This document shows, piece by piece, positions 1 through 9,769 of a stretch of DNA of 64,000 bases (within the stretch, counting starts at the first letter, position 1; every line of letters begins with the position of its first letter). The position numbers were made by a program, and so were the translations under genes. A model generated the notes under the pieces. It was not told the origin of the DNA. It did not search any database and saw only the letters and a program-made list of their open reading frames with translations. The stretch comes from Labia minor (taxonomy: Eukaryota; Arthropoda; Insecta; Dermaptera; Spongiphoridae), in contig OY720345.1 of assembly GCA_963082975.1 (NCBI GenBank), positions 24,994,611-25,058,610 on the forward strand, given 5' to 3'.

Positions 1-47
1 ATTGTATTAATATTATTTGTAGTAGGTAAAAAAAATTAAATAAATAG

Positions 48-79
<32 letters not shown>

Positions 80-156
80 GTATATAGACCAAATATATCC
101 TATAATGATAATTCCTAGTTTTTACACTTCTTAAATCATTTATAGGGCTTGAATAA

Positions 157-220
<64 letters not shown>

Positions 221-614
221 ATAACATATTATTATTATTACATTATTATTATTATTAACATTTATATTTATTTATTTAAATAAATAAATAAATAAATATT
301 TATAATAAATTATAAATTAAATAATGTCTATATTGAAAATTAAATAAATTTAAAAAATAATAAAATAAACCTGGATTTTTTGTGATCATTGTTATTTCAT
401 GCCTAAAAAATTCTATATATTTACTAATGAATAATAATATAATATTTTATGAATCAAATACCATATTTATTATTATTAGAAATATTATTATTATATCAAC
501 TATCAAAATTAAAAGGAAGAATAAATTATTAGATTAAGCCTTTTTTATGGTATTAACACCACCTAATAATAATCTCTTGATAGTTTTATTTTATAAATGT
601 TGCATTTTTTATAG

Positions 615-647
<33 letters not shown>

Positions 648-2573
648 TATATATATATATTCTCAACATAATTATATTAATAAACTTTATTAATCATATT
701 GTATATTTTTATTTTTATTTTAACTGTAATCCTTTTAATTGAAGAAGGGGTTCCCACAAATATAAATAGATAATATATAAATTTTTATAAATTAACTATA
801 CTAAAATAATATATTTTTTAATGAACGAAAAACTATGTAATATGTAAATATATGTTTAATTAGTCTCTTCTTAGACATTATTAAAACTGCTAATAATGTT
901 CAATATTTTTTTAATCTCTTTAATAATCTTTTGAACATTATCTCTTAAAAAATTATTCACTTAATTAACCATAAAATTGTGATGACGAAAGATAAATATT
1001 GACCTAAATAGATATGAATAACTCAATATGTTTTATTTATTAAAAAAAGGAATAAAAAAAATAAAGGAATTTTTTTGTGAATAAAATAATTTTGAATAAT
1101 GAATAAAAAAATATGAAACAATTTTATATATTAAATTTAGATAGATATTAAAAACAGGAAAATTGTGACATGCGAGTGATTATAATTAAAGTTAAATAAT
1201 TATTTATCATAAAGAAGAATATACCTATGATTTGATTTCACTTTTTAAATGAAATTTTTTCAAATTTAAAAAAAAAATACAGATTAATATATATATATAT
1301 ATATATAAAAGTCTCCTTATGCCAACTTGTAATTCTTTTTTAATGCTTTATCATTTGATTGATCAAAGTTAATTAATCCATTTCAAATTAATGTCTATTT
1401 TAATGATGCCCACCCTCAGACGTCGAATCTCAAATTACTTACATTTTACTTTATTTTTAATGATCAAAACTATTTCTTAAAAATACGATAAATAAATAAA
1501 ATTTTAATTACTTATCATTTTAATGAGTTTAATTAGTTTATTTATTTAATTTTGTTTTTAATAATAAATTCATTGAAATATCTTAAATTTTTCTCTCTAA
1601 AGAATTTTCTAATAAAATTATATCATTAATTATTCTAGAAAATTTGATTTGCAAATATTCAAATCTTCTTGGAGTAATAATAAATCAATTCAAACCTTAA
1701 TATATTCCTACCCTTTCCCTCTTATTTGAATTCTTTACCTCTTTCCATTACTTCATAATCTTTTTTTTTATTTGCTTCATATTTTTTCGTGAAATCGATC
1801 AATGTTTCATTTTAGAATCTTTTATTATTAATCTTTTAATTTTAAACATTCATATTAGAGTCCTACTCTTTTCACTAAACAAACTCACAGGATTGTTAGA
1901 ATCAAATCAGTGTCACTAAAAGACATGTTAAATCTGTTTTAAAATTAATATATGGTGCGTTTAAAAATGTATAAATACTCTCTTTGGATATTGATAATAT
2001 ATTTATTACTTGAAGTCTATTTTGTGCTAATTTTAATTCACTTTTAACAAAAAATCTAATAATTAATCTAATAAATAGTTAATTAACCAAATAAGTTAGG
2101 ATAGTACTGGTTAAATTTTTAAATTAAAAATAAAAATAAAATTTATTAAATTTGAATGAGAATATAAAATTAATTCAAACCCCCTTATCAAAGAATAATT
2201 AAATATTTAAATGTATTTTATTTTAGTTATTTTTATAGATCAATTCCAAAGCTTCTTTCTCTCCCTATAAAATTTATTCGAAATGTCTTACTGAACTGTC
2301 TAATATGCGTAAGTGAAAGTAAAAACATTTTCAAATTATAAACAGAAAGTATTAATACAAGAAACCATTAACATATTAGTCGCTGACACTTCACAAAAGA
2401 GAAAGTTTTTTTTTAAATTATATATAGGAAAAAATATATTATATACTCAAATGTATCAATAGATATATAAAAAAATATATTAATCGAAACATAATTATAA
2501 AATAAAATTTGTTTAAAACTTTATGATAAAAAAAAAACAAATAATTATCAATTTTTTTTAATGGATATAATTT
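1..2573. other. AT-rich gene-free DNA
   Basis: No convincing coding region, RNA gene or recognisable element is visible on either strand. The stretch is mostly A/T with several TA microsatellites (about 55-78, 162-216, 617-642 and 1290-1307) and short TAT/ATT runs. It ends where repeat A begins. Confidence 0.6.
162..216. repeat. (TA)n microsatellite
   Basis: About 55 bases of uninterrupted TA dinucleotide. Similar runs recur through the window (8100-8141, 24110-24136, 25099-25122), so it is a general feature of this genome and marks no particular gene. Confidence 0.9.
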
Positions 2574-2873
2574 TCTATCTTGCCAGAGATAGTATTACGA
2601 TCAAGATGAATTTTGATGTTTTTTTACATTTTGAAGGTCCCTGAGTCATTTTCACTAAGATTGAGAGAAATGTGTGTTTTATTTAGACAAGATTATGCAA
2701 AAACGGTTTGAGTTAGAATAGTGAAAATTGGTACAGGGACATTATTCAAAATTCGTAGTTTTCCTATCAACTTTTGAGAAATGTAGCTCATCCGGAAGAG
2801 GGTCATTAGCTACCACGTTTTCATTTTTTTTCCTCTAAAGTGACCGTAAAAATATAGATATATGTTTGATAGT
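2574..2873 (+). repeat. Repeat A copy 1, left half
   Basis: This piece starts with an inverted repeat around CTATCT..AGATAG and continues collinearly with 42705-43060 and 49417-49710 (shared text such as GGTTTGAG, GTCATTAGCTACCACG and ATATATGTTTGATAG). It stops abruptly at about 2873, where element C starts. The missing right half of the same family resumes at about 6147. No coding capacity is seen. The family is not one I recognise. Confidence 0.75.
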
Positions 2874-3338
2874 TGACCTGTGGCCATGTCCGAACCGACC
2901 GACGGTTTGAAGTAAATTAATTTCCAGCTACAGAAACAATTTCAAATAATTTAAATATATCTATTAATGCAATAAAAAACAGATATAAATATAACATAAA
3001 TATTTTTAATTTTATTTTATTTATAATATATATGTAAGACCAGGTTGTGACGTCATGAATGGTAATAAAGATGATTTTTCTCGAGGATAAAACCAATACA
3101 AAGTGCATGATTCGTGGTGATATGTAAAAAATCTCCTCATGTGAAATTTGGTGTGAAAATAACCCTTCCCTTCCTATCGTCGATCGCTAATACTACCACT
3201 TCCGGTTTCCGGATTTGCACCAAAAGTTGATCAATTCATCCCACTGATGCATTAAGTAAATATACCAAATTTCATCAAAATCCGTTTAGCCGTTCAGGCT
3301 GTACACATCTATACGGACGGACAGACAGACATCATGAT
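2874..3338 (-). mobile_element. Element C copy 1 (minus), outer left part
   Basis: Begins GTTGACCTGTGGCC and carries the subterminal motif ACCGACCGACGG. It is the reverse complement of 3450-3835 joined to 5886-6044. Its remaining ~100 bases lie at 6050-6146, so it was split by a second C copy in opposite orientation. The element is non-coding, about 0.55-0.65 kb when whole, and bears a (GTCC/GTCT)n-rich core. Its superfamily is unknown: the two ends share only a subterminal CCGACCGACG motif and are not clean terminal inverted repeats. Confidence 0.7.
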
Positions 3339-3835
3339 AAAAATACTTTTTTACCGACCGACGATAGTAAGGGAGGTATTGTTTTCACACCAAATTTCAC
3401 ATGTGGAGATTTTTACATATCTCCACGAATCATGCATTTTCTAAACAGAAAAAAGTATTTTTAGCATGATGTCTGTCCGTCCGTCTGTCCGTCTGTCCGT
3501 CCGTATAGATGTGTACAGCCTGAACGGCTCAACCGATTTTGATGAAATTTGGTATATTTACTTACTGCATCAGTGGTATGAATTGATCAACTTTTGGTGC
3601 AAATCCGGAAACCGGAAGTGGTAGTATTAGCGATCGACGATAAGAAGGGAAGGGTTATTTTCGTACCAAATTTCACATAAGGAGATTTTTTTACATATCA
3701 CCACGAATCATGTACTCTGTAATGGTTTTATCCTCGAGAAAAATCAAATTTATTAGTTTTTTCTTGATTTAAAATTATATGACGTCATCCAGCCATTCAT
3801 GACGTCACAGCCTGGTCTTGCATATATATTATAAA
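3339..3835 (+). mobile_element. Element C copy 2 (plus), first part
   Basis: Starts TACCGACCGACGATAG, matching the start of the copy at 57105 and the 39-base orphan at 38693. It runs through the GTCC/GTCT-rich tract (about 3470-3515) to 3835, where Helitron 1 interrupts it, and resumes at 5886. Together with copy 1 it makes an imperfect palindrome of several hundred bases centred near 3390 (for example 3036-3058 against 3798-3819). Confidence 0.7.
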
Positions 3836-4081
3836 CTAGCTGCTCAGAGCTCCTTCGTCGCTCTTCACATCTAGACGGGGGCTCCGCCCCCTGTACCCCC
3901 GAGTGGTACATAGTATTTGGTTGAAAGTAGTAAAAGGTTTTCATCCATTTTGTTTCAAACAATGTATAACATAAAACATTCATTTCTTATTGTGTGATTA
4001 TTTAAAATATATTTTAATTTATTTAGTAAATTAATTATATATATTATATTATTGAATATGTTATATCTATCTACTCGAAAG

Positions 4082-4860
4082 TTCTTGGCAGCTACAACCA
4101 CATTTCTCCAAGTGTCCCCGGTGACCTCATCTTTCTTTGGCCAATAAATGTTGGAAAGAATAATCTGAATCTACTCTCATCTCCCAGGATCATAGACCAT
4201 GCGTGGCTCAACGGTACTCGAAAGTTCTTGGCAGCTACAACCACATTTCTCCAAGTGTCCTTATCCTGAGCCTCTGTTCCATATCTCTCGTACGTCATTC
4301 CCTGATGTACTCATCTTTCTTTGGCCCATAAATGCTGGGGAGAATCCTATTCTCAAATACTCTGAATCCACTCTCATCTCCTAAGATCATAGACCATGTC
4401 TCACACTCATATAATACAACAGACAAAATAATTGTTTTATATATTTTAATTTTCATTCCCTTTTATAATAATTTTGATGAGATAAGCCTCTTTACTGCAT
4501 GATAACAGGCGTTTCCCGATTGCAACTTCGATTTAAATTCTTCTCAAATATTATTATCCTTCGTGATTACATTCAATTTTTCTACATATTCAAATTCTAC
4601 ATTTTGTATGTTAATACTGCTTCTGTTTGTTTCTAAATATTTCTATTTATCATTATTAATTTCAAACCTCATCTCTTTTCCTACCTCGATTAATTTTTCC
4701 TCGCTATCTGTAATTGCAATTGCCGAATCTCCTATTATATTTAAGTCGTCTGGGTCACCTAATATTTTACAATTGATTTCCGCATCTTACTCTTTCTTTA
4801 CTACCTTCAAGATAAATTTTAAGATCAAAATTTGAAAGTTTATCCGGATCTATTGAGTCA
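4082..4860 (-). pseudogene. LINE reverse-transcriptase C-terminal fragment inside Helitron 1
   Basis: Minus-strand translation gives broken stretches of a non-LTR retrotransposon RT tail: the catalytic box region near 4745 reads ..PDDLNI, followed by the family's W-S-M-x-L-G-D-E-S-R-F-R motif near 4160-4200 and again near 4330-4385. The W..GDESRFR block is present twice, about 140 bases apart, showing a local duplication. Stops and frame changes are frequent. Known LINEs carry this region after the RT fingers and palm; the endonuclease part is absent here. Confidence 0.65.
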
Positions 4861-5349
4861 TGCGTAGGTTTTACTAAAGTCTACAAATAATTAGTGAACA
4901 GAATTATTGAATTCGCGGTTTTTTTAATATCTGTCATAATGAAAATATCTTAATTAATGTTGATCGATTTGGCCTGAACCCGCAATGATATCGTCTAATA
5001 TTTCCTCCGCCTATAGTTTATAAGTATTGTATATGTTATAATAGAGTATAATATTTCTTGATCATTTCATTTCGATATTTTAATTTCATTGCTTGATTTT
5101 TATTGATTATTTTTAATTATAATAAAATTTGAGAAAATGCAAAGTTAGAGACTTGAGATAATTTATAAAAATTAACGGTATAAAAGTATTGATAAAACTA
5201 AAGATAAATTACCAATATATACATTCATTAATAGTATTAATTTAAATTAATGGATTTATTTGATTTTTTATTATTAAGTTCATTTATTTATTTTTTTAGA
5301 TCATAGTTAATTCCCTCCCTTAAAATAAAAGAAGTACCTATTCAAATAT

Positions 5350-5545
5350 GGAAAGAATAAATACAAAATAATTTAAGTTAAATATGATTTAAATATTTTA
5401 TTATATTAATTAAAATGAGAACTTTTAGAATAAATTATTTAATTGAAATGATATTTGAATATTAGAATTTAAAATAAAAAGTTAAATATTATAATAATTC
5501 TTTGATTGGGAATCCCTAGAGTTATATACATTGTGTAAAATGAGT
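5350..5545 (-). repeat. Repeat D inside Helitron 1
   Basis: Reverse complement of 42241-42400 and, less closely, 43430-43560: shared text around GATTCCCAATCAAAG, CAATTAAATAATTTATTC and TAATTTAATAAAATATTT. It is part of the body of this Helitron group and has no coding potential. Confidence 0.6.
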
Positions 5546-5885
5546 CCGCCAGTCAGTGGGCCACGCCTGGCTCTTGAATGAACAACACGGAGAACTATAT
5601 ATAAACTTTAAATCTCTCTCTGTCCCGCTCACACACACTCTCACCTCTCTCCTCATCCCCTCCACCTCTCATTTCTTAGTTATTTCAATTTCCACAAATT
5701 GTCTAATTTTTAAAATATTCACTAATTTACTTTCTATTTTTATTCTTTAATCCTTAAATAATATATTTTCTATTTTATGTTAAAATGTAAATAACTTACA
5801 TTTTAACATATTAAACTATGACAGCAAAAAAGTAAACGAATTACATACATACATACATACAAACAGTCTCCTTTATATATATAGA

Positions 5886-6049
5886 TAAAATAAAATTAAA
5901 AATGTTTATATTTATTATTTATGTATCCATATCTGTTTTTATTACATTAATAGATATATGAAAATTATTTGAAATTGTTTCTGTAGCTGGAAATTAATTT
6001 ATTTCAAACCGTCGGTCGGTTCGGACCTGGCCACAGGTCAACTTATTCT
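5886..6049 (+). mobile_element. Element C copy 2 (plus), second part
   Basis: Continuation of C copy 2 after the Helitron: it runs through GTAGCTGGAAATTAATTT and AACCGTCGGTCGGTTC to CCACAGGTCAAC. It is the mirror image of 2874-3020. The same terminal text occurs at 58010-58055 in the third C copy. Confidence 0.7.
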
Positions 6050-6146
6050 GTTAAGAAAAGGCATGATTCGTGGAGATATGTAAAAATCTCCACATGTGAA
6101 ATTTGGTGTGAAAACAATACCTCCCTTACTATCGTCGGTCGGTAAA
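6050..6146 (-). mobile_element. Element C copy 1 (minus), remaining part
   Basis: Contains, reversed, the C start segment (CTATCGTCGGTCGGTA at its end, ATTCGTGGAGATATG at its start), which is absent from the left piece of copy 1. Its presence on the far side of copy 2 shows that copy 2 jumped into copy 1. Repeat A resumes directly after it. Confidence 0.65.
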
Positions 6147-6397
6147 AATTGTTTAAAACTGCTATATATAAAATTTCAGCTTGATTGAATCGCTCATTTT
6201 AACACGTTGGCTGCCAATCACGCGCCGGCACGTGACGTGGTATCATCATCAAAGAGCCAAACACGCGCTGGTTTAATAAATATTATTTATTAATTTTAAT
6301 TTATAATTAATTAAATTTAATTTAAATATAATATATGTTTATTAATCCAATTTAAATTTGAGAGAGAGCCGAGTGGAGACACTCCAGATTTTTTTTT
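6147..6397 (+). repeat. Repeat A copy 1, right half
   Basis: Collinear with 43080-43345 and 49735-50025: AATTTCAGCTTGATTGA, CACGTGACGTGGT, CGCTGGTTTAAT and the end motif GAGTGGAGACACTCCAG. TGGAG..CTCCA can form a small terminal hairpin. Joined to 2574-2873 it makes a copy of about 550 bases. Confidence 0.75.
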
Positions 6398-8097
6398 TAT
6401 TTGTTGTTTATTTATAACTGCGGTTATCAATATTTAAAATTTCATGAAGTATGTTTTAATAAATATAATTCTAATTTTAACTATAACGAACCACAAAAAT
6501 AAGTTTATGGAGAAAGATTAAATTTTTTTACTTATATAATAATCAAAATTTTAATTAATTAATTTAAAATTCATCCATTAAAAGGAACTAACTTATAGCA
6601 TTAAATAATTATTTATTTAAAAAAATATAAAATTCAAGTTTATTAAAATTATACACTTGTAGTAGATTTTACGAACTATATGGGTTTATATATACTTAAT
6701 TAATAAATATAAAAATTAATTTTCAATACAAATGGATGAATTTCAAGAATAGGATATATAAAAATATAGATAAAAGAGTTCAATAAAATTATGCTTTATA
6801 GTTGATAAATTTTCAAAAATAATAGCGACTGAGAAGACTGAGAATCATTTATAAATTTAAATTTTCATATTGATCTTCCACTCAGTTCACGAAAGCTCCT
6901 AAATCCTTGTACATTACAGAATCTTGTTCTACTTTCGTTATGACCCTTTTTTTAATTTATTTAATAGATTTTTCTTTATTAAACTTTAATTATATATATA
7001 TATATATATAATTATCTTATTTCATAATTTAATTTGAATTTGTATCACTTAAATTTTAACTCATTATCATAAATTTCTGTTGATGTCGGTTTAATATTTT
7101 TAGTAATGCTAAATTTATAAACATTTAAACTATAAAAAAATAAATTATTAATATTATAAGGAATATGTTTTAATTTTTAAAAAGGAGATATACTGTGAAA
7201 AATATTAATGGGAAAATATCGAAAACTCACCTCCGATTTTCTTCTAGAATACACATTTCGAGGGACTTGTAGATATTGCATTTTAATCAAAAATTAGAAT
7301 ATTATCATTTTATTTAAGGGCACAAAAATAAAGGTTTTATCTAGACTTCTTCTAACTGAATGAAGGATTTTTAACTAATATTAGAAGGAATTATTTATTA
7401 TTCAATTCCTTCGCCTTCTTTAATTCCCGCTACCCTCCATAATGATTAAATTAAATTAATTCAAACACTTTTTTTCTCATTTATTTATATTCTTCAGGAT
7501 AATTACATTATTACATTGATTGTTATACTGTGCTTGTAATAATATCGTTGCCTTACATTTATATAATAATTCGTTTAATTATATCTATTTTTAATTACTT
7601 TTTATTTATATATAATTTCTACTATGATAATCAATTAACTTATAAAGAATGAAAAATATACTATAATTTATTTTAATGATTATCTATCAATCAATTTACT
7701 AAAAAAAAACTTCAAAAAATATTCTTCAATAGAAATTAAAAACTCACCTCCGATTTTCTCCTACAATATACATTTTTAGGGACTTCTAGGTATTGCATTT
7801 TAATTAAAAATTTCAATATCAATATTTAATATCTAGACAGAAATAAAGCCGTTATCTAGACTTCTTTTAACTGATTGAATGAAATATATACTATACATAT
7901 GGCTGCTTCCATTCCTCCCCCTCCTACCCTAAGCACTAAGCAGATTAACGGCAAAAGGGAGAAATATTTCGTTACGTCATATAGATCTTTACACCTTAAA
8001 TCTTCTATTTATATATATTAGGCATATTCTAATACAATAAATATTTAATTATATATTATATTATAAATAATTTTTATGAAAAATCTAGTTGCAACTT

Positions 8098-8146
<49 letters not shown>

Positions 8147-8147
8147 A
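6398..8147. repeat. AT-rich spacer with a direct repeat (F)
   Basis: No gene is seen. Two direct copies of a ~130-150 base unit lie at about 7214-7380 and 7736-7885, sharing AACTCACCTCCGATTTTC, GGGACTT and TATCTAGACTTCTT, with ~520 bases between their starts. The remainder is A/T sequence with TA runs, the longest just before repeat E (8100-8141). Confidence 0.55.
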
Positions 8148-8688
8148 TCTTATTATACTAGCAAAAATTATATATATATATATATATATTTGTATTTTTG
8201 AAATATTAAACTCCTTGAAGGATTTTTTGAAATTCACACCATAGATAAGATATATAAAGAAAAATCGAGCTATATAGGTTTCAGCCTTGGGAAAAATAAT
8301 CTTTGTTAGTTTTTTCTTAATTTATAATAGGAATTTTAATAATAAAAAAATGGCTCTGGGCAACTCCGGACAGCGCTTCCTTAAATACAAAATATTATAT
8401 ATAAAATAAAATTGAAATGTTTATTTTAATATTTTGTAAATTACGAAATATATATTATGTTATATCCACAGGACATACTTTTCTATCTTTCGGCTAATTA
8501 ATACGTAAGTTTAAGGGCTGTATGTTTTATGACTTTTTTTTAATGTATGTTCTTTTAAATTATTTGAAATTGTTTCATATATTTGTCGTTTATTTATTTT
8601 AAATAATAATCTTAATCTTAAATATTCATAGTTCATAAGGAATAATCTTTTTAATGTACCGAGCCGCGGCTCGGTGAACCAGGTAGTA
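8148..8688 (+). mobile_element. Repeat E copy 1, Helitron-like candidate
   Basis: Matches 63308-64000 over hundreds of bases (GAAATTCACACCATAGAT, CGAGCTATATAGGTTTCAGC, GGGCAACTCCGGACAGCGC). The start reads A|TCTTATTATACTAGC. The end has a perfect CCGAGCC/GGCTCGG stem followed about 8 bases later by GTAG then T. This resembles a Helitron 3' end but has GTAG in place of the usual CTRR, so the assignment is tentative. The hAT transposon inserted into its last bases and duplicated AGGTAGTA. Confidence 0.45.
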
Positions 8689-9156
8689 CAGTGGTTCTTA
8701 AACTGTGGTCCGCGGACCCCTGGGGGTCCGCGAAGCCTTTACTGGGGGTCCGCGGTCCTCGGAAAAAAATCATCGTAAAAATATATACATATATAAATAT
8801 TTAAAGTTCATTGTTTAACTATATCCTCCTAGAGAATTACGGCTATAATTTAATACTATTAATAATACTATTTTATTTTATTAAATTGATAATTATGTCA
8901 ATTAATTTTTTGTGAATAAATAAACATATATAAAAAACTATATATAAAATTTGAATTTTCATCCATTCATTCATTTAAAATCATTTTTCGATTGTTCCTT
9001 TAAAATAACCCCTCTTAGGGGCTCGGAAGGGGAGGCATATAAGGGAATTTTCTTTCACTTTGTTATTGGGGAAAACCAGGGGAGGGGACAGTCTTACCCG
9101 GAAAAACCCAAATTGTCAGCGTCCACTCTGGGGTTTTAAACAGTTTTAAAGCAAAT

Positions 9157-9266
9157 GTTAATTATAAGTTCATTTCTCAACGAGTTGTATCTTTAAATTA
9201 TTTTTATTAATGTTAATTATAAGTTCATTTCTCAACGAGTTGTATCTTTAAATTATTTTTATTAAT
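9157..9266. repeat. 55-base tandem duplication in the hAT leader
   Basis: A unit beginning TGTTAATTATAAGTTCATTT and ending TTATTTTTATTAA is present twice in direct contact, nearly identical. It lies in the non-coding leader upstream of the transposase. Confidence 0.85.
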
Positions 9267-9450
9267 TTAATTAATTATAATTAAATTATAGCTAATAATA
9301 GTTTATTATAGCTAATAATTTTTTTTAATTTTTAGTGTAATTTGCATGATCATTATTTTATAAAAACACTAAACACATTTTGCAATTTCCCAGAAAGGCT
9401 GTTTTTGAGAGTAAGTATAAGTTAGTTTTATGAATAAAAAATATTTATTT

Positions 9451-9680
9451 TAATAATATTTTAGAATCAAATTACGAAATTAATAATATTTTAGAATCAA
9501 ATTACGAAATTAATAATATTTTAGAATCAAATTACGAAATATATTTATTATATAAATTAATATTCATTTAAAATGATATTAAATCATTTATTTAAAATGA
9601 TTTAAAACATTTATTAAAATGATTTAAAACATTCATTTAAAATGATATTAAAACATTCATTTAAAATCATATTAAAACAT
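9451..9680. repeat. Minisatellite patches in the hAT leader
   Basis: Three direct copies of a 30-base unit (TAATAATATTTTAGAATCAA...) lie at about 9451-9540. They are followed by degenerate repeats built on TTCATTTAAAATGATATTAAAACA (about 9567-9680), then three TTATATTTATA units just before the transposase start. Such patches may bind the transposase or be replication slippage products; the sequence alone cannot decide. Confidence 0.8.
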
Positions 9681-9769
9681 AGCTAGTAAATAATAATTCG
9701 TTATATTTATATTATATTTATATTATATTTATATTATTGTAGTTCAATGTTAATAAATTACTCCATAAA

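Larger units (their letters stand above)
3836..5885 (-). mobile_element. Helitron 1, non-autonomous, 2.05 kb
   Basis: On the minus strand it starts TCTATATATATAAAGGAG (5885) and ends ..AGCAGCTAG with host T following (3835). An imperfect GAAGAGCG..GAGCTCT stem lies just before the CTAG. The host bases are A before TC and T after CTAG, the A|T insertion expected of Helitrons. The proof of insertion is that element C reads continuously across the site (3835 joins 5886), matching the intact left arm at 2990-3040. No Rep or helicase is encoded. Inside are repeat D (about 5350-5545) and a LINE reverse-transcriptase fragment. It shares both with Helitron 2 at 40591-45759. Confidence 0.8.

Noticed and set aside
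3470-3515. Regular GTCTGTCC/GTCCGTCC repeats resembling a repeat array
   Set aside because: Units are 4 bases and belong to the simple-sequence core of element C; there are no spacers, so this is not a CRISPR array.
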